Below, one piece after another: positions 18,242-28,035 of a stretch of 64,000 nt of DNA. The notes below the pieces were generated by a model. It was given only the letters and a program-made list of their open reading frames with translations, searched no databases and had not been told where the DNA came from. The first letter of the stretch is position 1, and every line of letters starts with the position of its first letter. Origin of the DNA: Pseudoalteromonas viridis (GTDB lineage: Bacteria > Pseudomonadota > Gammaproteobacteria > Enterobacterales > Alteromonadaceae); contig NZ_CP072426.1 of NCBI RefSeq assembly GCF_017742995.1, positions 62,001 through 126,000 on the forward strand, read 5' to 3'. A program made the position numbers and the translations under genes.

Positions 18242-18608
18242 GATATCAATTAATTGTAAGTTCCTTAATGATTGTCCAGTAACATAGCGCAGACGCATGA
18301 ACGGTGCAAACCATCGTGAAAAGTTACGGCCTGAGAAATTTAGTCGTTCAATAAACGCAGCACACAATATCTAACTTGCGCATTTATTGATCCTGACAAC
18401 TTTGGTAGTTGAGTTGGGTAAAGTCAAACAGAACAAGTTCAGGCGCTGATCCATCTGAGATGGCAGAGTTAATCTGTCACTGGAATGAGCGCAATAAACG
18501 CATCATTGCTAGCATCGACTACTATGGTGTAAAACAAAATAACACCTTCACTTCGCTAATATCAGGGACAGTGAACCCAGTCATACAGGAATAGAGGCAA
18601 ATATTGCT
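18242..18608. other. Intergenic region between the methyltransferase and the sheath gene
   Basis: A divergent promoter region. A 61-codon plus-strand open frame at 18409-18594 has no ribosome site or family resemblance and is treated as spurious. An AGAGGCAAATATTGCT precedes the sheath ATG. Confidence 0.4.
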
Positions 18609-20180
18609 ATGGTCACTTCAAACATTAAAACTCCTGGCGTTTACATTAATGACGTAAATGCTTTTCCTAACTCGGTTGTGCCGGTAGCAACTGCAGTACC
18701 GGCATTTGTAGGGTATACACCAGCTGCCGAATACCAGGGCAGATCGTATTTAAACAAGGCGCAAAAAATTACGTCTTTTGCTGAGTTTCAGGCCATCTAT
18801 GTGAAGGAAAACCCGCCGCCACCTGCGGATCCAAGCGTGCAATATCACCCTGAATACTATTTGATAGAGTCTGAGCAACAGCCCGACACCGGCGACTATC
18901 TGAACATTGCAGGGCGCTATTACTCAGTGGTGGCAGATCCAGCTAGCATTTACTATTTATACAATAGCGTACGCTGGTTCTATGAAAATGGCGGTGAGGA
19001 TGCCTATATTGTGTCTGTCGGCACCCATGGCAACAGCGCCGGAAAACCTGGTGCTATGGGGGTTCAGGGTGTTAACCCGAACGTAAAACTGGCTGAACTA
19101 CAGGCGGGTTTATCATTACTTAAAAACGAGCAAGCACCTACTATGTATATTTGTCCGGAGGCAACCTTGCTGTCTGTGGCCGACAATGGCACGCTGATGC
19201 AAAGCATGTTGCTGCAAGCGGAGGAAATGCAAACCGCCATCTGCCTGTTCGACATCATAGGCGGCAAAGCACCAGACCCCATCACTTATACACAAGATAT
19301 CGAAGTATTCAGAAACCATACGGGCACAAACGGCCTTAAGTTCGGAGCAGCATACTACCCCTTTGTTGGCACCGCCCTGATGCAGAGCGATGAAGTTAAC
19401 TATACCAACCTGTGTGGTGGCGACCTTAAAAAATTACAGCCATTACTCAGCCCGGCATCGGCACCGAACCCTGCGGCAGAAAAGATCATCGCCAAAATAA
19501 TTCAAAATGATGGATCTATGACCACATCGCAGTACCATACAGCACTGCTCAGTGCCTCAAAAACCTATTCGCAAATTATCTCGCATGTTCTGCGCGATGC
19601 CAATGCACTGCCACCCAGTGGCGGCATGGCCGGCGTTTATACGGTGAATGATAACCAAATGGATGTCTGGCATGCGCCAGCGAATACCTCAATTGTAGGT
19701 GCAGTGTCTTTACCCATTCGGCTGACAGATGCTCAGCAGGAGAATTTAAACGTTGACGCCATCACGGGCAAATCTGTCAATGCCATTCGCTTTTTCAACG
19801 GCCAGGGTATTCTTGTTTGGGGAGCACGCACTCTGGATGGCAACTCACAAGACTGGCGCTACATTCCGGTGCGCCGCACCATGACTTTTATTGAACAGAC
19901 TTGCAAACAGGTAGCCCGTACCTACGCACTTGAGCCAAACACTAAAAACACCTGGGAAGCAATAAAAAGCGAAATCAGCAGTTTTCTGACTGACGTCTGG
20001 AAAGAGGGCGGGTTACAAGGCTCATCGGCTGCCGACGCATTTAAGGTCTATTGCGGTTTGGGCACAACCATGACCAGCGACCATATACTCAACGGTTTTA
20101 TAAGAGTGAGGGTTAAAGTAGCCGTTGTTCGCCCGGCAGAGTTTATTGTGCTTGAGTTTGAGCAGGAAATGGGCAGGTAG
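18609..20180 (+). CDS. Phage-type contractile tail sheath protein
   Basis: A 523-residue tail sheath protein (phage tail sheath family, as in contractile injection systems such as PVC, Afp and MAC structures). The N-terminus TPGVYINDVNAFPNSVVPVATAVPAFVGYTPAA is the classic sheath opening, with the strand used for inter-subunit handshakes. The C-terminal half VWGARTLDGNSQDWRYIPVRRTMTFIEQ ... ALEPNTKNTW is the conserved core. In a complete system the sheath contracts to drive an inner tube into a target. Here no tube, baseplate, spike or ATPase gene is adjacent: its neighbours are a methyltransferase and a small hypothetical gene, so it is an orphan, or its partners are elsewhere. Confidence 0.9.
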   Translation: MVTSNIKTPGVYINDVNAFPNSVVPVATAVPAFVGYTPAAEYQGRSYLNKAQKITSFAEFQAIYVKENPPPPADPSVQYHPEYYLIESEQQPDTGDYLNIAGRYYSVVADPASIYYLYNSVRWFYENGGEDAYIVSVGTHGNSAGKPGAMGVQGVNPNVKLAELQAGLSLLKNEQAPTMYICPEATLLSVADNGTLMQSMLLQAEEMQTAICLFDIIGGKAPDPITYTQDIEVFRNHTGTNGLKFGAAYYPFVGTALMQSDEVNYTNLCGGDLKKLQPLLSPASAPNPAAEKIIAKIIQNDGSMTTSQYHTALLSASKTYSQIISHVLRDANALPPSGGMAGVYTVNDNQMDVWHAPANTSIVGAVSLPIRLTDAQQENLNVDAITGKSVNAIRFFNGQGILVWGARTLDGNSQDWRYIPVRRTMTFIEQTCKQVARTYALEPNTKNTWEAIKSEISSFLTDVWKEGGLQGSSAADAFKVYCGLGTTMTSDHILNGFIRVRVKVAVVRPAEFIVLEFEQEMGR

Positions 20181-20289
20181 ATTTAATGGCCGTTACTTTG
20201 GCTACTGTGCCAAACACACAAGCTTGAAGGGAGTTATTCAAGCCAAACCGGGCTTGGCTTGCACTAGAATGACTGTGCGCTTCTACAGC

Positions 20290-20315
20290 GGGGCTGCCAG
20301 CTGGCAACCCCCTTT
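20290..20315 (+). terminator. Probable terminator after the sheath gene
   Basis: Strong GC-rich hairpin, ggggctgccag / ctggcaacccc with one C-A mismatch and virtually no loop, followed by CTTTA. It lies 110 bases after the sheath stop. Confidence 0.5.
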
Positions 20316-20329
20316 ACAAAGCCCATACA

Positions 20330-20692
20330 CTAGGCTTTATTGTGATAAAAACTGCCTGTTTCATAGGGCGTTATCATAGACAGGCCCTTCAGTTGATCCT
20401 TTTTAACAGCCAGATGTGATAACGCGTCACTATCTAAGTCCATCGTTTTACCTATCTGACCGCCTTTCAGCCCAAGCTGCTTACCCAGCTGCTCCATTTC
20501 TTTTTCCATCTGTGGCAAAATCTCTGTTCTTAGCTGTTTTGCCGCCTGCGCATACCGTTCTCTCTCCTCGGCAGAAGAGGCGTTTTGGGCAATTTGCTCA
20601 AACTCAGCAATGCTCTCCTTAGTGCCTTTTACATCACCAACCCGGAAGTTGTAACCAAAATAAATATCCATCAAATTACGTGGTAGTTGCAT
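20330..20692 (-). CDS. Hypothetical helical protein (120 aa)
   Basis: A 120-residue soluble protein with charged amphipathic helices (about 25-85, many Glu/Gln/Lys) suited to a coiled coil. The ATG has AAGGAA eight bases upstream. It has no signal peptide. Located between the orphan sheath gene (convergent) and the large helicase gene; no link to either can be shown. Family not recognised. Confidence 0.6.
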   Translation of the reverse strand: MQLPRNLMDIYFGYNFRVGDVKGTKESIAEFEQIAQNASSAEERERYAQAAKQLRTEILPQMEKEMEQLGKQLGLKGGQIGKTMDLDSDALSHLAVKKDQLKGLSMITPYETGSFYHNKA

Positions 20693-20883
20693 AGCGTCAG
20701 TTCCTTGCTATTAGTAAACCCTATGAAAAACAAAGCAAATATCACGCCAACTAATTAAAACGCTTAGGGTTTTTATGTGATATCCAAGCGTTTAAGTGCA
20801 ATGTGCGCTCACAGCGGTATTAAGTTCTCCAATTTAGTGGGGCTTAATATACTAGCTCAAAACAAGCCCCTGTTTCGCCTCAC

Positions 20884-23800
20884 TCAATTCCTCACAGCAA
20901 TTTTTAATCTGTCGTTTTCACTGGTTAGCACGCCTTTTTTGCATTGCTCTAGTGCCAAACGATTCATCCTTTCAACAGCCTGTGCGGTGGCACGTTGAAA
21001 CCCAAGTAAACCAAGGGCGGCAGATGCCGAGTCTGTCATGTTGATTGCATGTGCGTCCCGTACTGTCAACAATAGCGCGTTAGTAAGCTCAGCGTCGCAG
21101 ACATTTTCCAGCTTTTTCATTGAGGGGTCTGTGGCATCCCAATTGCGTAATTTAACGCTAGAGACGCCCTTGGGCCAAAGAACCCTGTTATCGTCTTTTT
21201 GAATTGCTCCTTTGTCCGCTAAACCATCAATAGCTTGATCCACAATCCGTTTTATTTTACTGCCAACGCGAGATAACCCTGCGGCATTGGCCAAACGGCT
21301 TGCAACTATGGAAGCAAAAATAGGGTATTCACTGGCCACAACTCGCTCAATCGCATGCTCAATAGCGCTTAATGGAATAGCACTAAAATCATCAACCTTG
21401 GGCATGTTGAGTTCAGAAGCATCCACTTTTTTATAAGGGATTTTGCATGCATCAAATATCGCTTCTTCTGCCACTTCATTTCTTTGTATTACCGGGACTG
21501 AGCCTTGCTCCTCTATTTCTGCAGTCACAGATAACGTATCAGCCAATACCGCAGCCTGTTCAGTGTCACCTTCCAGTGCAGCAAGGTGTGCATCGTGATT
21601 TAATATGGCCTCCTCAATCATCACTTTCAGTCTTTGCAGCTCTGATTTTGGATCTCTGTACCAGTCGGTTGACCAGATGCGCGCAAATTTCCACCCTAAC
21701 CCCTCTAGTACGCTTTGTCTCAACCGCTCCCTGTCCCTGGCAGAAACCGCCTCATAGTAGCCCTCGCCATCATACTCAAATGCTAAAACATATTGATCAG
21801 GATAACTTGGGTGGCGTATTGCCAAATCAATAAAATATCCCTGATTTCCCACTTGTGCCGCAACATCAAAGCCCAAGTTTTGAATGGCATCTTGCAGTAC
21901 ACGACCAAATGCAAAATTTGCCTCCTGCTCGCCTTCAACAGCCATTTCTGATTTGTTGAATTCAGCAAACTCTAAAAACGCCTGCAATGCACGCAGCCCG
22001 AATGGGCTGCCACTATCCACTCTGAGCTCTTGCCCGTGGAAGTTCGAAAAGACCTCCATAGACAATCGGGCCCTTGATATTAATACATTGAGCCTGCGCT
22101 CTCCCCCGGGTTTATTTAATAAACCGAAGTTCTGGCTTATCTGGCCCGACTTCGTTTTTCCATAACAAATACTAATAAAGATGACGTCTCGCTCATCACC
22201 CTGAACGTTCTCAAGGTTCTTTACAAAAAACTCATCACCACCAGCATGGCGCTCAAAGAACCCATCAGTTTCAGGGTGTAAACGGCGCACTTTTTCAAGC
22301 TCCAGAATGATTGCGTCGCGCTGAGACAAACTAAAAGCAACAATACCGAGCGATAAATGAGGTTTGGTCAGAGCGTGCTTAAGCACAGCTGCGACCACCG
22401 CTTTTACTTCTCCGGGGTTAGTTCTTGACCCCCCTTTGTCGTACCAGCTCTCTGGCAAATAATGGAACTTCAGCCCGGTTGCATCACGGTGAAATCCGGG
22501 GCTCGGAAATGCGATCAACTCATTTTTGTAAAACTGCTCATTTGAAACGGCTATTAACGAATCGTGGCGTGAACGGTAATGCCACTTCAGCATATGGCTT
22601 GGCGCACCTTTAGACTCCATCAGCGCCAGTATGCTTTCGATGTCAGCAGTATCACTCTTTTCAAGCTCTTCTTCTTCCAATTCCACCGACTTTGCAAATA
22701 AGCTATTAGGTGGCATCTGCTTGCTATCACCAACAACGATCACCTGACTCCCCCGCATCATCGCACCCAATGCATCTGGAGCGGGGATCTGGCTGGCTTC
22801 ATCAAAAACAATCAAATCAAATTCCAGCGCACCTTGCTTAAGGTAAGTTGCGATAGACATAGGGCTCATCATAAAGATAGGTTTAATCTGTTGAATAACA
22901 TGGCCCGCTTCACTTAATAATTTTCGCAAAGGAATATGGCGCGTCTTCTTACTGAGCTCCCGCAGTACCAGTTCCATTTCTCCTTTTGCATTTTTATTCG
23001 GTAACTGTTCAAACAACTGACCGACAAGCTTTTCCTGAGCGAAAAACAGACTTTCTTCGTCCACTTTTTTGAATTCTTTGATGGTCTTTTCGTGCTTTGT
23101 CCGATCAAATTGTCGGATAGATGCGGAGTTAGCATACGCATAATCAACCAAGCCCTGGTAATAGCTTTTCTCAAACACATGCAGCAAAGATTCCGGGGGC
23201 TCTTTCCAATTGAAGGCCAGTTTTACGAAGGGCTGGATCTGATATTGCTCAAGTGCAGTAATTATCTGGTTATATCGTGCAAACTCATATAACTGCTCTG
23301 GCTTGTTCCAACTCGCTAACAGATCTGACAAAGCACCAAATTTCATTGTCGCAAGTTCATACTCTGACCTTTGTGGCTCTATCGCAACGATTTCTGTTAG
23401 TCGATTGCAAAGGTGTAACGACTCATTATGTAATCGTTTTAGCCCGTCTGACTCATTCAGTAGCAGTTGTTTGTCTACACCAGCATCAATGACTTTTGCC
23501 AGCTTCAATTGCAACTGACCACTATTCACTTTTTGATAATAGTCGCAGATCCATTCAAAAACCCGTTTGAGCTCTGCCAGGTCTGAGTGCTCTCCTTGCC
23601 ATAGCGGGCCAAAAGCATTCGATAAAAACGTACAGTAGGTATCAAACTCGCGTTTTGCGCTTTTATACTCCAACACTGTATCTAATGACTCTAACCACTT
23701 TGCGGGGTTGCCCGGCAAAATCCCTTTGTACAGACCAGAAAGCTTAGTTTTCGCTTTTCTAAAACCAGGCGACAAAAAGCGCCACCATTTATCCGTTTTT

Positions 23801-25656
23801 CCAACTAACCCTTCACGGATACTCAGTAAATCGGCCTCAAATACAAGTGCAATAAACTCTTCTTCGACTGCCTTTTTAAGCAACATGGTGCGCTCAAGAC
23901 TCTCCAGACCACGTACTACCTGTTGCTCATCCGAAACCCACACCGAGTTATCTACTTGTACCTCATGCAGTTCAGGCACCTCAGACAACCAGTACGCAGT
24001 GGAAATCAATTGAGATACCGCCTGCAAGCTGTCGGGTCTTTCAAGCTGTATGCGCTCTGCAACCGTTTGGCCATGAGAATCCAATGCGCTTAATTCATCG
24101 CTCAGTGCCAGCATCGCAGCGGATAACGCCTGATGCATCGCGGGAGAAAAATCCTGGCGGGTAGACATGGCAAACGGGTGCGCGGCTGGCTCCCCCATTT
24201 GCTGTATCTGCTGGACCAGTTCGTCGACAATTTTTATTACTTGATGGTATGTTTCGTCTGTCCATTGCGAAAACAGACTAAATGGCAACAGGGGGATCGG
24301 TTTATCCGTTGACGCTTGCTCAAGCTGCATCAGCTTACCCAAAGCACTGATATAATTGATTTTGCTATTGAGAATGGGCACTCTCACTTCTTTCGCATAG
24401 GAATCCAGTAGTGATTTGGCGGCAGCAAGCTCAGCAAACTCTTGCTCTCTGTCTGCTATCTGGGGCTTGCCTTGTGCCAGTGACTCCGAGATGGAAGCCA
24501 GTACCACCTTCTTGGTACTTTTGTGACTGTGCAATTCGAGCACGGCAAGCCCGAGGTGAGTTTCATCAAGTCGCTTCTTCACCACCTCAAGTGCCGCCAT
24601 TTTCTGTGCTACAAACAGCACTTTTTTACCCAAAGCAACAGCCTCAGCAATGATGTTGGTAATGGTTTGAGACTTGCCAGTACCAGGTGGACCCTGGATG
24701 ATAAAATCAGCACCCGACTTCATTGCCAAAATCGCCGCTATCTGGCTGGAATCGGCATCTTTTACCAAATGGAGCTTCTCAGGGTGCGCCAATTCACTAG
24801 TGTTGTACTCGGCTTCTGGGCTAAACCCCTCACTCAGAAGACGTGTCATGAGCGGCAGCTGTTCAGGCTTTTTACCTTCTGGCCAGCCACTCGGATCTAA
24901 ATCCATATACATTTGGAATTTGCCAAACGAGAAAAGCCCCAGGCCGATTTTATCCGGGTGGACTTTCCAGCTTGATTGCTTCTCGACAGCATGCGCAACT
25001 GCTTGATAGTAGTCTGGTAAAGTAGTTTCAACCGTGTAAGTAGGTAATTGTAGTTTGAATTCGGTTCTCAATTTTGCGGCCAGCGTCAGATTGGAGCCCA
25101 GCTCCTCACCCGTATATTTCAGCTTAAAACTATCCCTGGCGGACGATCTTGTAAGCTTTACGGGGACCAGGATCAAAGGTGCATAGCGCGATACACGCGT
25201 ATTGGACGGTTCATTCCATTGCAAAAAACCCAGCGCTAGGTACATTACTTCTATGCCCTGCTCTTGCAACATTGTGTGTGCATCCGCCTCTAACTTTAAA
25301 AGTGCCTTATCAAGCTTTGCAGGCATAAACCCAGTTTGAAGATACTTATCGCTAAATCGTGCCTCCCCCTTTTGCTGCTCCAGATACAAATCCAGCGGAG
25401 GTAACTCAGTGTCTTCATCAGACTGAAAAAAAGTACTTTGATCATCGTCGCTGATGTTATTTTGATAAGCCTTTGGTAATGGCAAAAAGCTCATTGTTTT
25501 TTCTTTTTCAACAAGCAACTCAAAAACCTGCTCAGACTTTTCGTCTATTATATCTATCGCTTTTCCACTGCTACGATAGTTCAGCTGCGGGTTTGCTCGC
25601 AGCCCCATATCAAGCAACTCCAGTCGTGCACTTTCCAATTTCTGCTCAATAGTCAT
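20884..25656 (-). CDS. DUF4011-type superfamily 1 helicase with MTES_1575/Vsr-like nuclease and DUF3320 domains
   Basis: A very large protein, 1590 residues from the ATG at 25656 (chosen over 25683 because AAGGG lies six bases upstream). Domain order, numbered from 25683: DUF4011 (about 10-150); SF1 helicase (UPF1-like) with Walker A GPPGTGKS at 331-338, a long helical insertion, Walker B LIVFDEASQIP, VVGDSKQMPP, WHYRSRHDSL and NVQGDERDVIFIS; a Vsr/PD-(D/E)XK-like MTES_1575 endonuclease (FIDLAIRHPSYPDQYVLAFEYDGEGYY); DUF3320 near the C-terminus. This architecture is widespread in accessory regions and is often discussed as nucleic-acid defence; function here is inferred. It is monocistronic and bordered by orphan genes. 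Confidence 0.88.
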   Translation of the reverse strand: MTIEQKLESARLELLDMGLRANPQLNYRSSGKAIDIIDEKSEQVFELLVEKEKTMSFLPLPKAYQNNISDDDQSTFFQSDEDTELPPLDLYLEQQKGEARFSDKYLQTGFMPAKLDKALLKLEADAHTMLQEQGIEVMYLALGFLQWNEPSNTRVSRYAPLILVPVKLTRSSARDSFKLKYTGEELGSNLTLAAKLRTEFKLQLPTYTVETTLPDYYQAVAHAVEKQSSWKVHPDKIGLGLFSFGKFQMYMDLDPSGWPEGKKPEQLPLMTRLLSEGFSPEAEYNTSELAHPEKLHLVKDADSSQIAAILAMKSGADFIIQGPPGTGKSQTITNIIAEAVALGKKVLFVAQKMAALEVVKKRLDETHLGLAVLELHSHKSTKKVVLASISESLAQGKPQIADREQEFAELAAAKSLLDSYAKEVRVPILNSKINYISALGKLMQLEQASTDKPIPLLPFSLFSQWTDETYHQVIKIVDELVQQIQQMGEPAAHPFAMSTRQDFSPAMHQALSAAMLALSDELSALDSHGQTVAERIQLERPDSLQAVSQLISTAYWLSEVPELHEVQVDNSVWVSDEQQVVRGLESLERTMLLKKAVEEEFIALVFEADLLSIREGLVGKTDKWWRFLSPGFRKAKTKLSGLYKGILPGNPAKWLESLDTVLEYKSAKREFDTYCTFLSNAFGPLWQGEHSDLAELKRVFEWICDYYQKVNSGQLQLKLAKVIDAGVDKQLLLNESDGLKRLHNESLHLCNRLTEIVAIEPQRSEYELATMKFGALSDLLASWNKPEQLYEFARYNQIITALEQYQIQPFVKLAFNWKEPPESLLHVFEKSYYQGLVDYAYANSASIRQFDRTKHEKTIKEFKKVDEESLFFAQEKLVGQLFEQLPNKNAKGEMELVLRELSKKTRHIPLRKLLSEAGHVIQQIKPIFMMSPMSIATYLKQGALEFDLIVFDEASQIPAPDALGAMMRGSQVIVVGDSKQMPPNSLFAKSVELEEEELEKSDTADIESILALMESKGAPSHMLKWHYRSRHDSLIAVSNEQFYKNELIAFPSPGFHRDATGLKFHYLPESWYDKGGSRTNPGEVKAVVAAVLKHALTKPHLSLGIVAFSLSQRDAIILELEKVRRLHPETDGFFERHAGGDEFFVKNLENVQGDERDVIFISICYGKTKSGQISQNFGLLNKPGGERRLNVLISRARLSMEVFSNFHGQELRVDSGSPFGLRALQAFLEFAEFNKSEMAVEGEQEANFAFGRVLQDAIQNLGFDVAAQVGNQGYFIDLAIRHPSYPDQYVLAFEYDGEGYYEAVSARDRERLRQSVLEGLGWKFARIWSTDWYRDPKSELQRLKVMIEEAILNHDAHLAALEGDTEQAAVLADTLSVTAEIEEQGSVPVIQRNEVAEEAIFDACKIPYKKVDASELNMPKVDDFSAIPLSAIEHAIERVVASEYPIFASIVASRLANAAGLSRVGSKIKRIVDQAIDGLADKGAIQKDDNRVLWPKGVSSVKLRNWDATDPSMKKLENVCDAELTNALLLTVRDAHAINMTDSASAALGLLGFQRATAQAVERMNRLALEQCKKGVLTSENDRLKIAVRN

Positions 25657-26073
25657 AAACAACCCTTGTAATAACTTATCCAATCAACCTTGAATAAATG
25701 GAATAAAAATAGAGCTAACAATAAAGCGTAGAGCCACAAGACTGGTTTTGCCACTTCATAAGTAAATCAGGTAGTTGCTGTAGGTGACGTTTAATAGAGC
25801 CAAATTAGTTGAAGTATGGAATAAACGAATGGATAGAAGGTTAATTACATAATGCATCGATAACCGACTAATATGTGATTCAGGTTTACCCCAACCGGTA
25901 AGACCTGCTCAAAAACTGTTTGAGGGTATCAGATTAAGTATTTCTGACTCCCTCGGATAAGTTTAACTAACACTTCTGATTGACAAGGTTACAAATTATG
26001 ATAAGTCTACACTAAGAATCTTTTTTAACCAGTAATTACCATGAAATACAGATGTTTATATGTCATTTTTTAG
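25657..26073. other. Intergenic region, nothing recognised
   Basis: AT-rich divergent region of about 400 bases between the helicase and a hypothetical gene. Promoters for both must lie here. No repeat, RNA or small gene was recognised. Confidence 0.4.
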
Positions 26074-26952
26074 ATGTGCTGTATGTCAGTAACCTATGCG
26101 AGTGAGACACTGATACCTGTTAACCTAAAACAACTGCACCAGATCATTGAGCTGGCAGACAGGTTGGTAGTAAAAGATCCAAAAAACGCACTGGTGCAAT
26201 TTGAGTCCGAAAAAAGAGAAGACTTATCAGCTTTGAAAAACAGCCTGGTCATTGAACGCCCCGAAACAGAGCGACTCTGTCTATGCGTTGGTAATCCCGT
26301 AATTTATTTCTACAAAGGTGATAAAGAGCTAGGAGCTCTATCACATATTAGCGGTAACTATATACGCTTCTCACACTGGAGCAGTGATGCTTCTGTAGTC
26401 GATACAGATAAATGGCTAACCTGGTTTGATGATCGCGGCATGCCGTGGCCACGACAGATGTTTGATACGCGAAGGAAAGAGCAAATACAAAGCCAGAAAA
26501 ATGAGCAGCGCTGGCTTGGAGCAATGCCCTCGTCAATCAGAGCAGTCTGGGCTGAGGCTCTAAACCCTTATGGCACAAGAGATACACAGCGACTGATGAC
26601 TCTATTCACAGCGGCAATACCAGATAAACGCCTACAGGTCCTGGCTTTGCTAGAATGGTTTGGCTCCGGCGCTGGACCTTGGTCAGCTTATCCATCCTAC
26701 GAGGGGGTTGCAAGGAAAATGCTGTTTGACTACTCAACGGCTAACATCATCTCAATCATTAACTCAACCCAGCTAAGTACAGCACAAACAGAAGGAGCAG
26801 CCAGGTTTTTTGGAGGTTGGAGCTTTTCACAAAAACGACCCGACGACCTGGAAAAGGTGCCTGATACACTCAAGGAACAGTTATGGGAGCACGTATCAGC
26901 AACAATGGATAAAGATAAACTTGCCAGGGCAAGACGCGCATTTAAAAAATGA
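26074..26952 (+). CDS. Hypothetical protein (292 aa or slightly shorter)
   Basis: An intact 292-codon frame; the start is uncertain (ATG at 26074 or at 26083) because no clear ribosome site is visible. No membrane segment or signal peptide. The N-terminal half is mixed alpha/beta with LCLCVGNPVIYFYKGDKELGALSH, and the C-terminal half is helical with conserved-looking Trp and Phe (FGSGAGPWSAYPSYEG). I do not recognise a family. It stands apart from its neighbours, between the helicase and a convergent membrane protein. Confidence 0.65.
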   Translation: MCCMSVTYASETLIPVNLKQLHQIIELADRLVVKDPKNALVQFESEKREDLSALKNSLVIERPETERLCLCVGNPVIYFYKGDKELGALSHISGNYIRFSHWSSDASVVDTDKWLTWFDDRGMPWPRQMFDTRRKEQIQSQKNEQRWLGAMPSSIRAVWAEALNPYGTRDTQRLMTLFTAAIPDKRLQVLALLEWFGSGAGPWSAYPSYEGVARKMLFDYSTANIISIINSTQLSTAQTEGAARFFGGWSFSQKRPDDLEKVPDTLKEQLWEHVSATMDKDKLARARRAFKK

Positions 26953-27003
26953 CAGTTACACAGAATCTGTTAAAGGATCCTTGCAGCCTGATACTGATTT
27001 GAT

Positions 27004-27438
27004 CTACAACCCTAACCTACTACAGCGAGCTGATGTGATATTTAAGTTAGCGATTATATCGGCTAGGTTTTTCCCAACCGTTAGGTCAACAATAATTTGG
27101 GCTTCAGAGTCTAAATATTTCTTTAGTACATCGTTCGTGCAGACAAAGTTCAGCGTCTGTGCTTTGTATTGGTTTTTCTTTTCTTCGAATAATGCGTCAC
27201 TTCGGCTAAAGCCTTCAACGCCAATTTCTAATGAAGTCACGCCAGTTGATTCATAAAGAGAGAGTAATTTAGCCTGTTCTCCATCTTTCAAGTGTAATTG
27301 AGCGATATCACTTTCAAGCCTGCCATATTCATTTTCTCTATTAATTGCATTGTATATTATTGAAAAAATCAGCCCTAATACCCCGACAAGTACACGTACC
27401 AGCTGTGTGTTTTTTTGATTCAAAATACATCTCCACAA
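27004..27438 (-). CDS. Hypothetical membrane-anchored protein (144 aa)
   Basis: One N-terminal membrane helix (about 12-30, VRVLVGVLGLIFSIIYNAI) followed by a short coiled region (33-62) and a small mixed domain containing two Cys (in NFVCTNDV and SARCSRLG) that could form a disulfide if the domain is periplasmic. The exact start is uncertain. It converges on the preceding hypothetical gene. Family not recognised. Confidence 0.55.
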   Translation of the reverse strand: MWRCILNQKNTQLVRVLVGVLGLIFSIIYNAINRENEYGRLESDIAQLHLKDGEQAKLLSLYESTGVTSLEIGVEGFSRSDALFEEKKNQYKAQTLNFVCTNDVLKKYLDSEAQIIVDLTVGKNLADIIANLNITSARCSRLGL

Positions 27439-27735
27439 AGCCTATCAGGCACCATTATTTAAAACCTTCAAATCATCACAAACAGAAAACATACCATAAC
27501 CAGACTAAATTTAGGACACATTCCGCTGCCCTTTTGCACAATTGAGCCACATTGTGCACATTTCTAAAAATGAGCATAAATCATTAAATTTAAAGAACTT
27601 CACAACACCCAAGGACGAATTTCAAACAGCCTTTCTGCCTTATTTCAGGTGAAATGTGCAAATAATGTGAAAGTTGCGGTGTGGCCTTTGTGGTTATTGC
27701 AATTTTGGGCTAACTTCCACAGACAGGCTTAAAAT

Positions 27736-27805
27736 AGCAAACCTTTCGAAAGGAGGGGACGCAAAGCTTCCGGTCTAAGGTGCATACTAAGATAGCGGGG
27801 TTGCT
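27736..27805 (+). promoter_or_regulatory. Cyclic-di-GMP-I (GEMM-I) riboswitch aptamer
   Basis: The block agcaaacc ... gaaaggaggggacgcaaagc ... ccggtctaa ... gatagcggggttgct follows the GEMM-I consensus in order: P1 stem AGCAA/TTGCT, the GAAA tetraloop receptor stem (ctttcgaaag), the invariant GGACGCAAAGC and the GGTAGC-like GATAGCGGGG closing strand. GEMM-I binds cyclic di-GMP. It lies about 230 bases upstream of the CBM2/YceI gene in the same direction with no gene between, so it should control that cluster. Confidence 0.93.
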
Positions 27806-27877
27806 GAATGCCAACGAGTGATAATGAAGTGTGCATACTGTTGTTTTGTATGCGCATTGCGTAGCATATTGGCATTC
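27806..27877 (+). promoter_or_regulatory. Possible expression platform hairpin of the riboswitch
   Basis: Immediately after the aptamer, gaatgccaa pairs with ttggcattc over nine bases, enclosing an inner gcatac/gtatgc stem. The inner gtatgc could instead pair with a second gcatac inside the aptamer (27783-27788), giving mutually exclusive folds. No U-run follows, so it is not an obvious intrinsic terminator. Structure inferred by eye. Confidence 0.45.
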
Positions 27878-28035
27878 ACGCCTATGGCATCTGTTGTCAT
27901 ACCGTCTACTTTTAGTCTTTCCTCATCCCTGAGCTTGTCGTTGCAATTTTAACCTGTTCATTCTGGTCGACCGCCTATTCAGCGAAGAACAGCAGGGAAA
28001 CAACATGTCAGATGACAATGCTCTGGGGAATACTC

